The translations under genes and the position numbers were made by a program. Positions 1 through 5,166 of a DNA stretch of 5,166 nucleotides are shown piece after piece. Source of the stretch: Chloroflexota bacterium (GTDB lineage Bacteria; Chloroflexota; Dehalococcoidia; SM23-28-2; RBG-16-64-32); the NCBI GenBank assembly GCA_022565075.1, contig JADFKG010000139.1:1-5166 (forward strand). Reading direction: 5' to 3'. The stretch's first letter is position 1, and each line of letters begins with the position of its first letter. A model generated the notes under the pieces. The model saw nothing but the letters and a program-made list of their open reading frames with translations. It had not been told where the DNA came from and ran no database searches.

Positions 1-351
1 TGCGAGGAGCCGGCGCGTGACGGCGGCCGGGCGCGGTTGGTCGACGGAGAGGATCACGATCGTCTCCGCGTCTTCGATGGCGGCGGCCCCGGCGCGCAGT
101 GACGAGGCGCGGCCCTCTCGGTAGGTCTCGTTGACGATGCCTCGGGCGCCCGCGGTGGTGACGAGGGGAAGGACGTCTTCGGCGCGGTGACCGAGGACGG
201 CGATGACGTCGTCGACGCCGGCTTCGCGGAGCTGCGCGATCTGGTACTCGATCAGAGTGGCGCCGTGCCACGCCAGCAGCGGCTTCGGCGAGCCCAGACG
301 CCGGGACTCGCCGGCGGCGAGGAGGATGGCCGAGATCGCCGCTTCGCTCAC
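1..351 (-). CDS. MocA/MobA-type molybdopterin nucleotidyltransferase, N-terminal part (runs off the window)
   Basis: Likely cytosolic CTP:molybdopterin cytidylyltransferase, which converts Mo-molybdopterin to the MCD cofactor of molybdenum hydroxylases. Only the first 117 codons are present; family members usually have about 190-210 residues. Visible motifs are the nucleotide-binding loop LLAAGESRRLGSPK (residues 10-23), an N74-E75 followed by G80 and S83-S84-L85, and VDQP at 103-106, whose Asp is the usual metal ligand. The loop reads AAG rather than the AGG typical of GTP-using MobA, which favours CTP. The start is GTG at 351-349, within GTGA, overlapping the stop of the upstream gene by 4 nt; no better in-frame start lies nearby. 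No well-spaced Shine-Dalgarno is seen (GAGGGG directly abuts the GTG), so translation probably depends on coupling. Its place after a Mo hydroxylase supports the cofactor role. The family is sure; exact nucleotide specificity is inferred. Confidence 0.88.
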   Translation of the reverse strand, partial: MSEAAISAILLAAGESRRLGSPKPLLAWHGATLIEYQIAQLREAGVDDVIAVLGHRAEDVLPLVTTAGARGIVNETYREGRASSLRAGAAAIEDAETIVILSVDQPRPAAVTRRLLA

Positions 352-1199
352 CCCTCTGCGGAGAAGAGTTCGCTGAGCTTCATCGCCAGGCCCATGTTGC
401 CGCCGAGCTTGACCTTCTTCGTGGTGATCGCCCAGACGGCGTTGAGATCGCCGGTGGTGAGGTCGATCCAGAGCTGCGGCTTCGTCTTGATCTCGATGTC
501 GTGGCTTTCGAGAGCGCCGGTCTGGGCCACGGCCTTGCCGTCCGCGATCTCGAGCGTCCACTGGCCGCCGCCTTCGCCTTCCATCGTGAACTGGTAGTTG
601 GCCTGGAAGTCGGCGCCCTTGTCGCTGTTAAAGATGAGCGGCATGTAGTGGAAGATGCGGCCCATGTGATAGTTCACCTGATCCGGCGTGCTGCCCTCGA
701 TCCAGTGCGGCATCTTCTTCTTGGCGACGTGGCGGATCTCCTGGTACTGGCCCGGGAGGAAGAGGTAGCTGGCGAAGAAGAGGTCGCGGAGGGTACCGGG
801 GCGGTCCCAGCCAGGGCTGCTGGCCGGCTTGTCGAGATCGCTGTCGCTGAGCGTGTCCAGAATTGCGATGTGCTCTTCGAAGGCGGCGCGTATCCGCTGT
901 AGCAGCTCTGGGACGGGGAGGTCGCGTACCTCCTCCATCGCGCTCTGGCGGAAGCTGGTGATGTCGGAGCGTTTCGTGAATCCGGGGATGTTCGCCTGTT
1001 CGCCGGCGAGCGCCTGACGGGTCAGCGGCAGCGTCTCCTTCTCCATCGTCGCGACGAGGCTGGCGATGTGCTCTGTCGCGGTCCAATGGTCCGACGCCTT
1101 CTTGTTCAACGCCTTCTCGTCGAGGCGGGAGAAGGCTTCGAGGCAGCGATCGAGGGCGGCCGCATAGTATTCCCGGATCTGGTCTTTGGTCGGCTTCAT
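348..1199 (-). CDS. Two-domain protein: DinB-like four-helix bundle plus SCP2-like sterol-carrier domain
   Basis: This 283-residue soluble protein of unknown function has no signal peptide or membrane segment. Residues about 1-165 look like a DinB/DUF664-type helical bundle: a helix with W39-T-A-T-E-H44 and a later helix with Q153-x3-H157, where the family usually keeps metal ligands. Residues about 175-283 look like an SCP2 domain: an amphipathic start around NYHMGRIF, a beta-rich middle with a polyglycine turn (209-212), the segment LWIDLTTGDLNAVWAI, and a closing GNMGLAMKLSELF helix. SCP2 domains usually bind lipids or other hydrophobic ligands. The same DinB-plus-SCP2-like layout is known from mycothiol-dependent maleylpyruvate isomerase, so a thiol-dependent isomerase or transferase is one possibility. 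ATG start, with a perfect AGGAGG 8 nt upstream. It lies 53 nt after the Mo subunit gene and overlaps the nucleotidyltransferase gene by 4 nt, so it is probably co-transcribed. Domain calls are by eye. Confidence 0.85.
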   Translation of the reverse strand: MKPTKDQIREYYAAALDRCLEAFSRLDEKALNKKASDHWTATEHIASLVATMEKETLPLTRQALAGEQANIPGFTKRSDITSFRQSAMEEVRDLPVPELLQRIRAAFEEHIAILDTLSDSDLDKPASSPGWDRPGTLRDLFFASYLFLPGQYQEIRHVAKKKMPHWIEGSTPDQVNYHMGRIFHYMPLIFNSDKGADFQANYQFTMEGEGGGQWTLEIADGKAVAQTGALESHDIEIKTKPQLWIDLTTGDLNAVWAITTKKVKLGGNMGLAMKLSELFSAEG

Positions 1200-1207
1200 C
1201 GAGTGGT

Positions 1208-1213
1208 CCTCCT
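1208..1213 (-). promoter_or_regulatory. Strong ribosome binding site of the DinB/SCP2 gene
   Basis: The minus strand reads a perfect AGGAGG, 8 nt before the ATG at 1199. It is the best Shine-Dalgarno match in the window. It lies in the 53-nt gap after the Mo subunit gene, which holds no visible terminator, so this gene can be translated independently within a shared transcript. Confidence 0.75.
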
Positions 1214-1252
1214 ACTGGTTCTGCAACAGCGGGGCGGCTGCGTTCGTTACGG

Positions 1253-3565
1253 CTATAGCTTACCCATTGAGCGGAGCAGGCGCTCCGGCGTGATCGGTAC
1301 TTCGTGCTGGCGGGCGCCGACGGCGCTGTCGATGGCGTTGCCGATGGCGGCGGGGCCGGCGACGATTGAAGGCTCGCCGACGATGCGGGCGCCGAACGGG
1401 CCTTCTTCGGACGGCACTTCGACGATGATCGTCTCGATCGGCGGCAGGTCGCGCGAGGTTGGCAGGCGGTAGTCGAGCAGGTTCGGGTTGAGCAGGCGGC
1501 CGTCCTCGTCGTACCGCATCTCTTCCCAGAGGGCGATGCCGATGCCCTGGCTGGCGCCGCCCTGCATCTGCCCTTCGACGGACAGCGGGTTGATGGCGAA
1601 GCCGGCGTCCTGGGCGATGGCGTAGCCGTGAAGCGTGACGTCGCCGGTGTCGGGGTCTACTTCGACGTCCGCGGCCTGGGCGGTGAAGCCCGGCGCGGTC
1701 TTGCGGGCGGCGATAGAGCCGCGGCCGACGATGACAGGGAAGGGCGCGCCGAAGTTGGTGCTCAGCTTGCCAAAGCGCTTGAAGGTCATGGCGCGGTCGG
1801 GCGCCCCCTTGACCTGCACCTGGCAGTTGGCGACTTCCATGTCCTCGGGCTCGACTTCCAGGCGCTTCATCGCCAGCTCGAACATCTGCTGCTTGAGGTC
1901 TTCGGCGGCTGCTTTTACGGCCCGGCCGACGGTGTAAACGGTCTTGCTGCCGGCGCTCATGCCGGCGTAGGGGGCGGTCTTGGTGTCGCCGGTCTCGACG
2001 TTGACCATGTCGAGCGGCACGTTGAGGACCTCGGCGGTGATCTGCTGGAAGGAGGTGTTGGTGCCGGTGATGTCCGCGGAGCCGACGGTGACGTTGAGTG
2101 TGCCGTCGGGGTTGAGGCAGACGATGGCGCTGGCCGGTTGCAGGCCGCCGAGCCAGCCGCCGACGGCGAGCCCGATGCCGCGGTTGGGCGTCGCCTCGAC
2201 CTCGCGCCTGCGCCGCCAGACGTCGCTGTCGGCGATCGCTTCGAGGCACTCGCGGAGGCCGATGGCGGGGTAGGTCTGGCCGTTGGGCATCAGGTCGCCC
2301 TCGGCGACGGCGTTCTTGAGGCGCATCTCCAGCGGGTCGAGGCCCAGCTCCTTCGCCATGATATCCATGTGCGATTCGATGGCGAAGGTGGCGTTGTGTG
2401 CACCGGGCGCTCGCAGGGCGCCGACGCTGACCTTGTTTGTGAGCACTTCGTAGCCCTTGATGTCGATGTTGTCGCAGCGGTAGTAGCCGCCGATCAGCAT
2501 GCAGCCGGGCAGCATCGGTGCGCCGGGGAAGGCGCCCGAGTCGTAGATCAGGCGGGCCTGCAGCGCGGTCAGAGTGCCGTCTCGCTTCATTCCTGTCTTG
2601 AGTTCGATGTGGGCGAACGGCGCCGGCGTCGCGGCGAGCATGTCGTCTTTGCGGCTCATGATGTACTTGACGGGCCGCTTCACGGCGATGGCGAGGGCGG
2701 CGACCATCAGCTCCGTGAGGTAGATCTTGCCGCCGAAGCCGCCGCCGACTTCCGTTGCCGTGATGCGGATGCGGTTCTCCGGGATGCCGAACGCCTGCGC
2801 CAGCTCGTCGCGGATGTAGAAGGGCGCCTGCGTGCTCGTCCAGACGCTGAGCTCGCCGCTGATGTCGTAGTCGGCGATCGTGGCGTGCGGTTCGATGTAG
2901 CTCTGGTGGACCATCGCCGAGCGCCAGGTGCGCTCGATGACGATGTCGGCCTCGGCGAAACCGGCCGCGACGTCTCCGCGCTCGAACGGTGCGCTGGAGG
3001 CGATGTTCGAAGGCTCGCCCTCTTGCTCCGTCTCTTTCGTTTCGACCGAGACGTGGCCGCGTTCCTCCGAGCGGTCGACGTCGTGGAGCGGATCACGCAC
3101 GAGGGGCGAGTCTTTCTCCATGGCGGCGACGGCGTCGAGGACCGCCGGCAGCGGCTCGAACTCGGCCTCGATCAGCTCGACGGCCTCCGCGGCGACGTGC
3201 GGGTCCTCGGAAAGGACGGCGGCGACGGGCTGGCCGAAGAAGAGGACCTCCTTGTCCGGGAAGATGAGGCCGGTGCGGTTGCTATCTTTGCGGTTGTAGT
3301 CGGGCAGGTCGGCGGCGGTGATGACGGCGTGGACGCCGGGCACGGCACGCGCCTTCGCTGTGTCGAGCGACTTAATGCGGGCGTGGGCGTGAGGCGCGTA
3401 GAGGACGCTGGTGTGCAGCATGCCGGGCATCTTCATGTCGTCGGCGTAGACGGTCTTGCCGGTGACCTTGGCCGCGCCGTCGAGGCGGGTGACGCGCTGG
3501 CCGACAGCCGTGTGACCGTTGGCGTCGGTGCCGGTGCTCTCGCGGACCTTCGTCTCCTGGGCCAT
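1253..3565 (-). CDS. Molybdopterin-binding large subunit of a xanthine oxidase-family molybdenum hydroxylase (CoxL-type)
   Basis: 770 residues, normal for the family; carries the Mo-cofactor site and hydroxylates or oxidises an unknown substrate. The a/b hammerhead domain spans about 20-145 (RLDGAAKVTG at 27-36, PHAHARI at 58-64) and the cofactor-binding domains about 195-760. Conserved pieces are STQAPF with Q246, GGGFGGK at 274-280, AGSKTVY at 538-544, GASQGIG at 670-676, and GEP with E731, which aligns with the catalytic Glu. The substrate loop is GALRAPGA (382-389): no AYxCSFR cysteine of form I CO dehydrogenase, no AYRGAGR of form II, and no AFRGFG of xanthine dehydrogenase. A charged segment (about 158-196) separates hammerhead and cofactor domains. 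ATG at 3565 was chosen because GGAGG lies 6 nt upstream and homology starts here; the frame stays open to 3745, but only as an overlap of the small-subunit gene. It shares 1 nt with that gene (TGATG). The substrate cannot be named. Confidence 0.95.
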   Translation of the reverse strand: MAQETKVRESTGTDANGHTAVGQRVTRLDGAAKVTGKTVYADDMKMPGMLHTSVLYAPHAHARIKSLDTAKARAVPGVHAVITAADLPDYNRKDSNRTGLIFPDKEVLFFGQPVAAVLSEDPHVAAEAVELIEAEFEPLPAVLDAVAAMEKDSPLVRDPLHDVDRSEERGHVSVETKETEQEGEPSNIASSAPFERGDVAAGFAEADIVIERTWRSAMVHQSYIEPHATIADYDISGELSVWTSTQAPFYIRDELAQAFGIPENRIRITATEVGGGFGGKIYLTELMVAALAIAVKRPVKYIMSRKDDMLAATPAPFAHIELKTGMKRDGTLTALQARLIYDSGAFPGAPMLPGCMLIGGYYRCDNIDIKGYEVLTNKVSVGALRAPGAHNATFAIESHMDIMAKELGLDPLEMRLKNAVAEGDLMPNGQTYPAIGLRECLEAIADSDVWRRRREVEATPNRGIGLAVGGWLGGLQPASAIVCLNPDGTLNVTVGSADITGTNTSFQQITAEVLNVPLDMVNVETGDTKTAPYAGMSAGSKTVYTVGRAVKAAAEDLKQQMFELAMKRLEVEPEDMEVANCQVQVKGAPDRAMTFKRFGKLSTNFGAPFPVIVGRGSIAARKTAPGFTAQAADVEVDPDTGDVTLHGYAIAQDAGFAINPLSVEGQMQGGASQGIGIALWEEMRYDEDGRLLNPNLLDYRLPTSRDLPPIETIIVEVPSEEGPFGARIVGEPSIVAGPAAIGNAIDSAVGARQHEVPITPERLLRSMGKL

Positions 3566-4044
3566 CAGGCGCCTCCCCGGATGCGCTCGGCGGCCAGTTC
3601 GACCGCCTCGTAGATCTTGGTGTAGCCGGTGCAGCGGCAGAGGTTGCCGGCGAGGCCCTCGCGGATCTGGTCGAGGGTCGGGCTCGGGTTGTCGTCGATC
3701 AGGTTGCGGGCGGCGACGATCATGCCGGGGATGCAGTATCCGCACTGCAGGCCGCCGGTGTCGATGAACGCCTGCTGCACGGGGTCGAGGGAGCCGTTGC
3801 TCTGCAGGCCCTCGATCGTCGTCACCTGGCGGCCGTTGACCTGAGGGGCGAGCATCAGGCAGGAGGTGACGATGCGGCCGTCGACGGACATCGTGCAGGC
3901 GCCGCAGTCGCCGGTGCCGCAGCCTTCCTTCGAGCCCGTCAGGTCGAGCGCCTCACGGACGGTTTCGAGGAGCGTCCAGTGGGGCTCGACGGCGACCTCT
4001 CGTTCGCGGCCGTTGATGGTGAGCGAGATCAGTTGCCGGGGCAT
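3565..4044 (-). CDS. [2Fe-2S] iron-sulfur small subunit of the molybdenum hydroxylase (CoxS-type)
   Basis: This 159-residue electron-transfer subunit passes electrons from the Mo centre to FAD through two [2Fe-2S] clusters. The N-terminal plant-type ferredoxin domain (about 4-80) has C42-x4-C47-x2-C50 and C62. The C-terminal all-helical domain (about 85-155) has Q100-C101-G-Y-C104 and C136-R-C138. All eight cluster cysteines are present and the length is typical (about 150-165). No twin-arginine or other signal sequence is present, so the complex is probably cytoplasmic. ATG start in TAATG, so its A is the last base of the medium-subunit stop; AAGGGAA lies 7 nt upstream. The gene ends in TGATG, shared with the large-subunit start. 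Both 1-nt overlaps point to translational coupling, which would help keep the subunits in step. The identification is secure at family level; the same small subunit serves CO, nicotinate, aldehyde and other hydroxylases. Confidence 0.97.
   Translation of the reverse strand: MPRQLISLTINGREREVAVEPHWTLLETVREALDLTGSKEGCGTGDCGACTMSVDGRIVTSCLMLAPQVNGRQVTTIEGLQSNGSLDPVQQAFIDTGGLQCGYCIPGMIVAARNLIDDNPSPTLDQIREGLAGNLCRCTGYTKIYEAVELAAERIRGGA
3572..3576 (-). promoter_or_regulatory. Ribosome binding site of the Mo subunit gene
   Basis: The minus strand reads GGAGG (within GGGGAGG), 6 nt before the ATG at 3565. It sits inside the end of the small-subunit gene and supports this ATG over the longer open frame that begins at 3745. 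Confidence 0.7.
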
Positions 4045-4925
4045 TACGCTGTTCCCTTCGCGCGATTCGCCGCTTCCGCCAGCAGGCGCGCCGTCATCAC
4101 CTTCACCAGGTGGCGGCGGTAATCGGCGGAGGCGCGGATGTCTGTGATCGGAGTGCTGTCCTGGGCGGCGGCTTCGGCGGCCTTGGCGAACGTCTCCTCG
4201 CTCGCGGGCTGGCCTTGCAGCGCGGCCTCGGCGCTCATCGCGCGCAGCGGAGTCGGGGCCACCGCTCCGAGGGCGACGCGGGCGTGTTCGATCGCGTCGC
4301 CGGACAGCGTGAGAGCGACGGCGACGCCGACGACGGCGATGTCCATCTGTTTGCGCGGTGTGTTTCGTTGGTAGGCGGCGCCTGTACCCGTGGCTGGCAC
4401 GGGCAGGCGCAGTTCGGCGAGCAGTTCGTCCGATTCGAGGGCCGTCTCGCCGGGGCCGCGGAAGAACTCGGCGATCGGCAGGGTGCGGCGGCCGTTGGGG
4501 CCGACGATCACTGCCTTCGCGTCGTAAACGAGGAGCGGCGGCACGGTGTCGGCGGACGGTGCGGCGTTGCAGACGTTGCCGCCGATCGTTGCCATGTTCA
4601 TCGTCTGCAGCGAGCCGACGACGCCGGCGCCCTCGGCCAGCGCCGCGTATCGTTCGCGGACTGCCGGGTGGGTGGCGACGTCCGTCATCGTGGCGCCCGC
4701 GCCGATGCGCAGGCCGTCGGTCTCAGAGAAGTCGACGCCGCGTAGCTCGGAGACGCGGTCGAGGCTGACGATCGTCGCCGGGTAGGGGAAGCGGGTGGCG
4801 CGTTCCTTCATCTGGACGACGAGGTCGGTGCCGCCGGCGAGCGGTCGCGCTGAGCCGCCGGCCTCCTTCAGCAGGCTGACCGCCTCGTCGATAGTCTCCG
4901 GGGCCTTGTATTCGAAAGTGCGCAA
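4044..4925 (-). CDS. FAD-binding medium subunit of the molybdenum hydroxylase (CoxM-type)
   Basis: This 293-residue subunit accepts electrons from the iron-sulfur clusters on FAD and hands them to an external acceptor. The FAD-binding PCMH-type domain spans about 1-175, with AGGTDL at 30-35 and TIGGNVCNAAPSAD at 113-126, the two pyrophosphate/FAD contact segments. The CO dehydrogenase flavoprotein C-terminal domain spans about 180-290, ending with the typical DIRASADYRRHL (262-273). There is no [4Fe-4S] insertion of the kind found in 4-hydroxybenzoyl-CoA reductase beta subunits, and the length is normal. The start codon is TTG at 4925-4923: an in-frame TAG lies at 4958-4956, no ATG or GTG lies between, and AAGGGAG sits 5 nt upstream. 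The next Met (residue 39) would remove AGGTDL. It is the first gene of the M-S-L cluster and overlaps the small-subunit gene by 1 nt. Confidence 0.95.
   Translation of the reverse strand: MRTFEYKAPETIDEAVSLLKEAGGSARPLAGGTDLVVQMKERATRFPYPATIVSLDRVSELRGVDFSETDGLRIGAGATMTDVATHPAVRERYAALAEGAGVVGSLQTMNMATIGGNVCNAAPSADTVPPLLVYDAKAVIVGPNGRRTLPIAEFFRGPGETALESDELLAELRLPVPATGTGAAYQRNTPRKQMDIAVVGVAVALTLSGDAIEHARVALGAVAPTPLRAMSAEAALQGQPASEETFAKAAEAAAQDSTPITDIRASADYRRHLVKVMTARLLAEAANRAKGTA
4052..4058 (-). promoter_or_regulatory. Ribosome binding site of the iron-sulfur subunit gene
   Basis: The minus strand reads AAGGGAA, 7 nt before the ATG at 4044. It lies inside the last codons of the FAD subunit gene, so re-initiation after that gene's TAA is likely. 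Confidence 0.55.
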
Positions 4926-4930
4926 GGGGT

Positions 4931-4937
4931 CTCCCTT
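4931..4937 (-). promoter_or_regulatory. Ribosome binding site that decides the TTG start of the FAD subunit
   Basis: The minus strand reads AAGGGAG followed by a 5-nt spacer (ACCCC) and TTG. Because there is no in-frame ATG or GTG between this site and the upstream in-frame stop at 4958-4956, this site supports TTG as the real initiation codon. Confidence 0.7.
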
Positions 4938-4952
4938 CGTGTTGCGGTGGCT

Positions 4953-4958
4953 ATTCTA
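4953..4958 (-). promoter_or_regulatory. Possible -10 promoter element before the hydroxylase genes
   Basis: The minus strand reads TAGAAT, one base from TATAAT, 27 nt before the TTG start and in the only gap between the peroxiredoxin and hydroxylase genes. There is no convincing TTGACA-like -35 at 16-18 nt upstream; that stretch reads about CATCGC. The hexamer is also the centre of a short GCTA-GAA-TAGC inverted repeat. It is AT-rich in a GC-rich region, which is the main reason to note it. Transcription could equally run through from the peroxiredoxin gene. Confidence 0.25.
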
Positions 4959-4992
4959 GCGCATGCTGAGCGAGGGCGATGCGAGACCGGGA

Positions 4993-5166
4993 CTACATTT
5001 CGAGGCCGAGCGCGCGAAAGATCGCCGCGAACTGTGCGGGGTTGCCCGGCTGGAACCACGGCTCGGCGTGGGTGATGACGCCGTCTTTGTCGACGACAAA
5101 CACGGCGCGACCCGAGCGTTTCGCCTCTTCGTCGACGACGTCGTAGAGACGGGCGATTGTGAGGTC
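4993..5166 (-). CDS. Peroxiredoxin (AhpC/TSA, thioredoxin fold), C-terminal fragment only
   Basis: The last 57 residues and the TAG stop are inside the window; the start and the peroxidatic cysteine lie beyond position 5166. The visible part has the usual peroxiredoxin ending: a helix with ARLYDVVDEE, then a basic turn and the strand RAVFVVDKDGVI, then a terminal helix (PAQFAAIFRALGLEM). The pattern of a strand followed by DKDG-x-I is typical of AhpC/TSA and bacterioferritin-comigratory-type peroxiredoxins, which reduce hydrogen peroxide and alkyl hydroperoxides. No cysteine occurs in the fragment, so any resolving Cys would be further upstream or absent (1-Cys type). The gene ends 67 nt before the TTG of the FAD subunit on the same strand. 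Co-transcription is possible but not shown. Other thioredoxin-fold redoxins cannot be fully excluded. Confidence 0.82.
   Translation of the reverse strand, partial: DLTIARLYDVVDEEAKRSGRAVFVVDKDGVITHAEPWFQPGNPAQFAAIFRALGLEM

Noticed and set aside
187..597. A 136-codon plus-strand open frame across the nucleotidyltransferase and DinB/SCP2 junction
   Set aside because: It has no domain-like sequence and is antisense to two well-supported genes.
1200..1252. Terminator or promoter between the Mo subunit and DinB/SCP2 genes
   Set aside because: No stable hairpin with T-run and no -35/-10 pair is seen; only the AGGAGG ribosome binding site is supported.
1260..2249. A 329-codon minus-strand open frame in another phase of the Mo subunit gene
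   Set aside because: Its translation is Arg/His/Gln-rich shadow sequence with no domain, fully inside the real gene.
1253..3565. Naming the cluster as CO dehydrogenase (coxMSL) or xanthine dehydrogenase
   Set aside because: The CO dehydrogenase active-site Cys is absent and the xanthine dehydrogenase Phe914 and Glu802 equivalents are replaced, so only the family-level name is justified.
1628..3613. A 661-codon open frame on the plus strand, antisense to the Mo subunit gene
   Set aside because: It mirrors the codon phase of a GC-rich gene, its protein is a low-complexity run of Gly, Ala, Val, Asp and Arg without a known domain, and the minus-strand frame has clear family motifs throughout.
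3566..3745. Sixty extra N-terminal codons that would extend the Mo subunit upstream
   Set aside because: The stretch is Arg/Pro-rich shadow of the iron-sulfur subunit's C-terminal region, which encodes cluster cysteines; the ATG at 3565 has its own Shine-Dalgarno and fits family N-termini.
4964..4986. Imperfect inverted repeat (CGCAT...ATGCG) in the gap after the peroxiredoxin gene, as a terminator
   Set aside because: The stem is only 5 bp with a long loop and no T-run follows on the minus strand.
4868..5059. A 63-codon minus-strand frame covering the gap before the FAD subunit
   Set aside because: It overlaps the peroxiredoxin end and the FAD subunit start in another phase, has Arg-rich shadow composition and shows no family features.

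Overview
All genes that I can support in this window lie on the minus strand, so the biological reading order runs from high to low coordinates. The DNA is G+C rich (about two thirds by eye), with third codon positions dominated by G and C; this is why long antisense shadow frames occur. GC content, protein style and gene content would suit a Chloroflexota (for example Dehalococcoidia-like) or actinobacterial genome. Nothing here fixes the taxonomy, and no rRNA, tRNA, mobile element, CRISPR array or prophage gene is visible.

Reading order: (1) 5166-4993, the C-terminal end of a thioredoxin-fold peroxiredoxin that begins outside the window. (2) A 67-nt gap with a weak -10-like hexamer. (3) 4925-4044, an FAD-binding medium subunit starting at TTG. 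(4) 4044-3565, a small subunit with two [2Fe-2S] clusters. (5) 3565-1253, a 770-residue molybdopterin-binding large subunit. (6) 1199-348, a two-domain protein with a DinB-like N-terminal half and an SCP2-like C-terminal half. (7) 351-1, the N-terminal 117 residues of a MocA/MobA-type nucleotidyltransferase that runs off the window. The only gene-free stretches are 1200-1252 and 4926-4992.

Genes 3-5 encode a complete three-subunit molybdenum hydroxylase of the xanthine oxidase family. Electrons would pass from the Mo centre (large subunit) through two iron-sulfur clusters (small subunit) to FAD (medium subunit). The genes are joined by 1-nt TAATG and TGATG stop/start overlaps. Gene 7 very probably makes the cytidylylated molybdopterin cofactor (MCD) that this enzyme class uses. 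It is tied by a 4-nt overlap to gene 6, so the DinB/SCP2 protein sits inside the enzyme-plus-cofactor operon.

Most interesting points: the Mo subunit has neither the CO dehydrogenase cysteine loop nor the purine-binding residues of xanthine dehydrogenase, so its substrate is open. The wedged-in DinB/SCP2 protein has the layout of mycothiol-dependent maleylpyruvate isomerase but an apparently altered metal triad (His-Gln-His). I see no wholly new system. It is a fairly ordinary molybdenum hydroxylase operon with one unexpected member.
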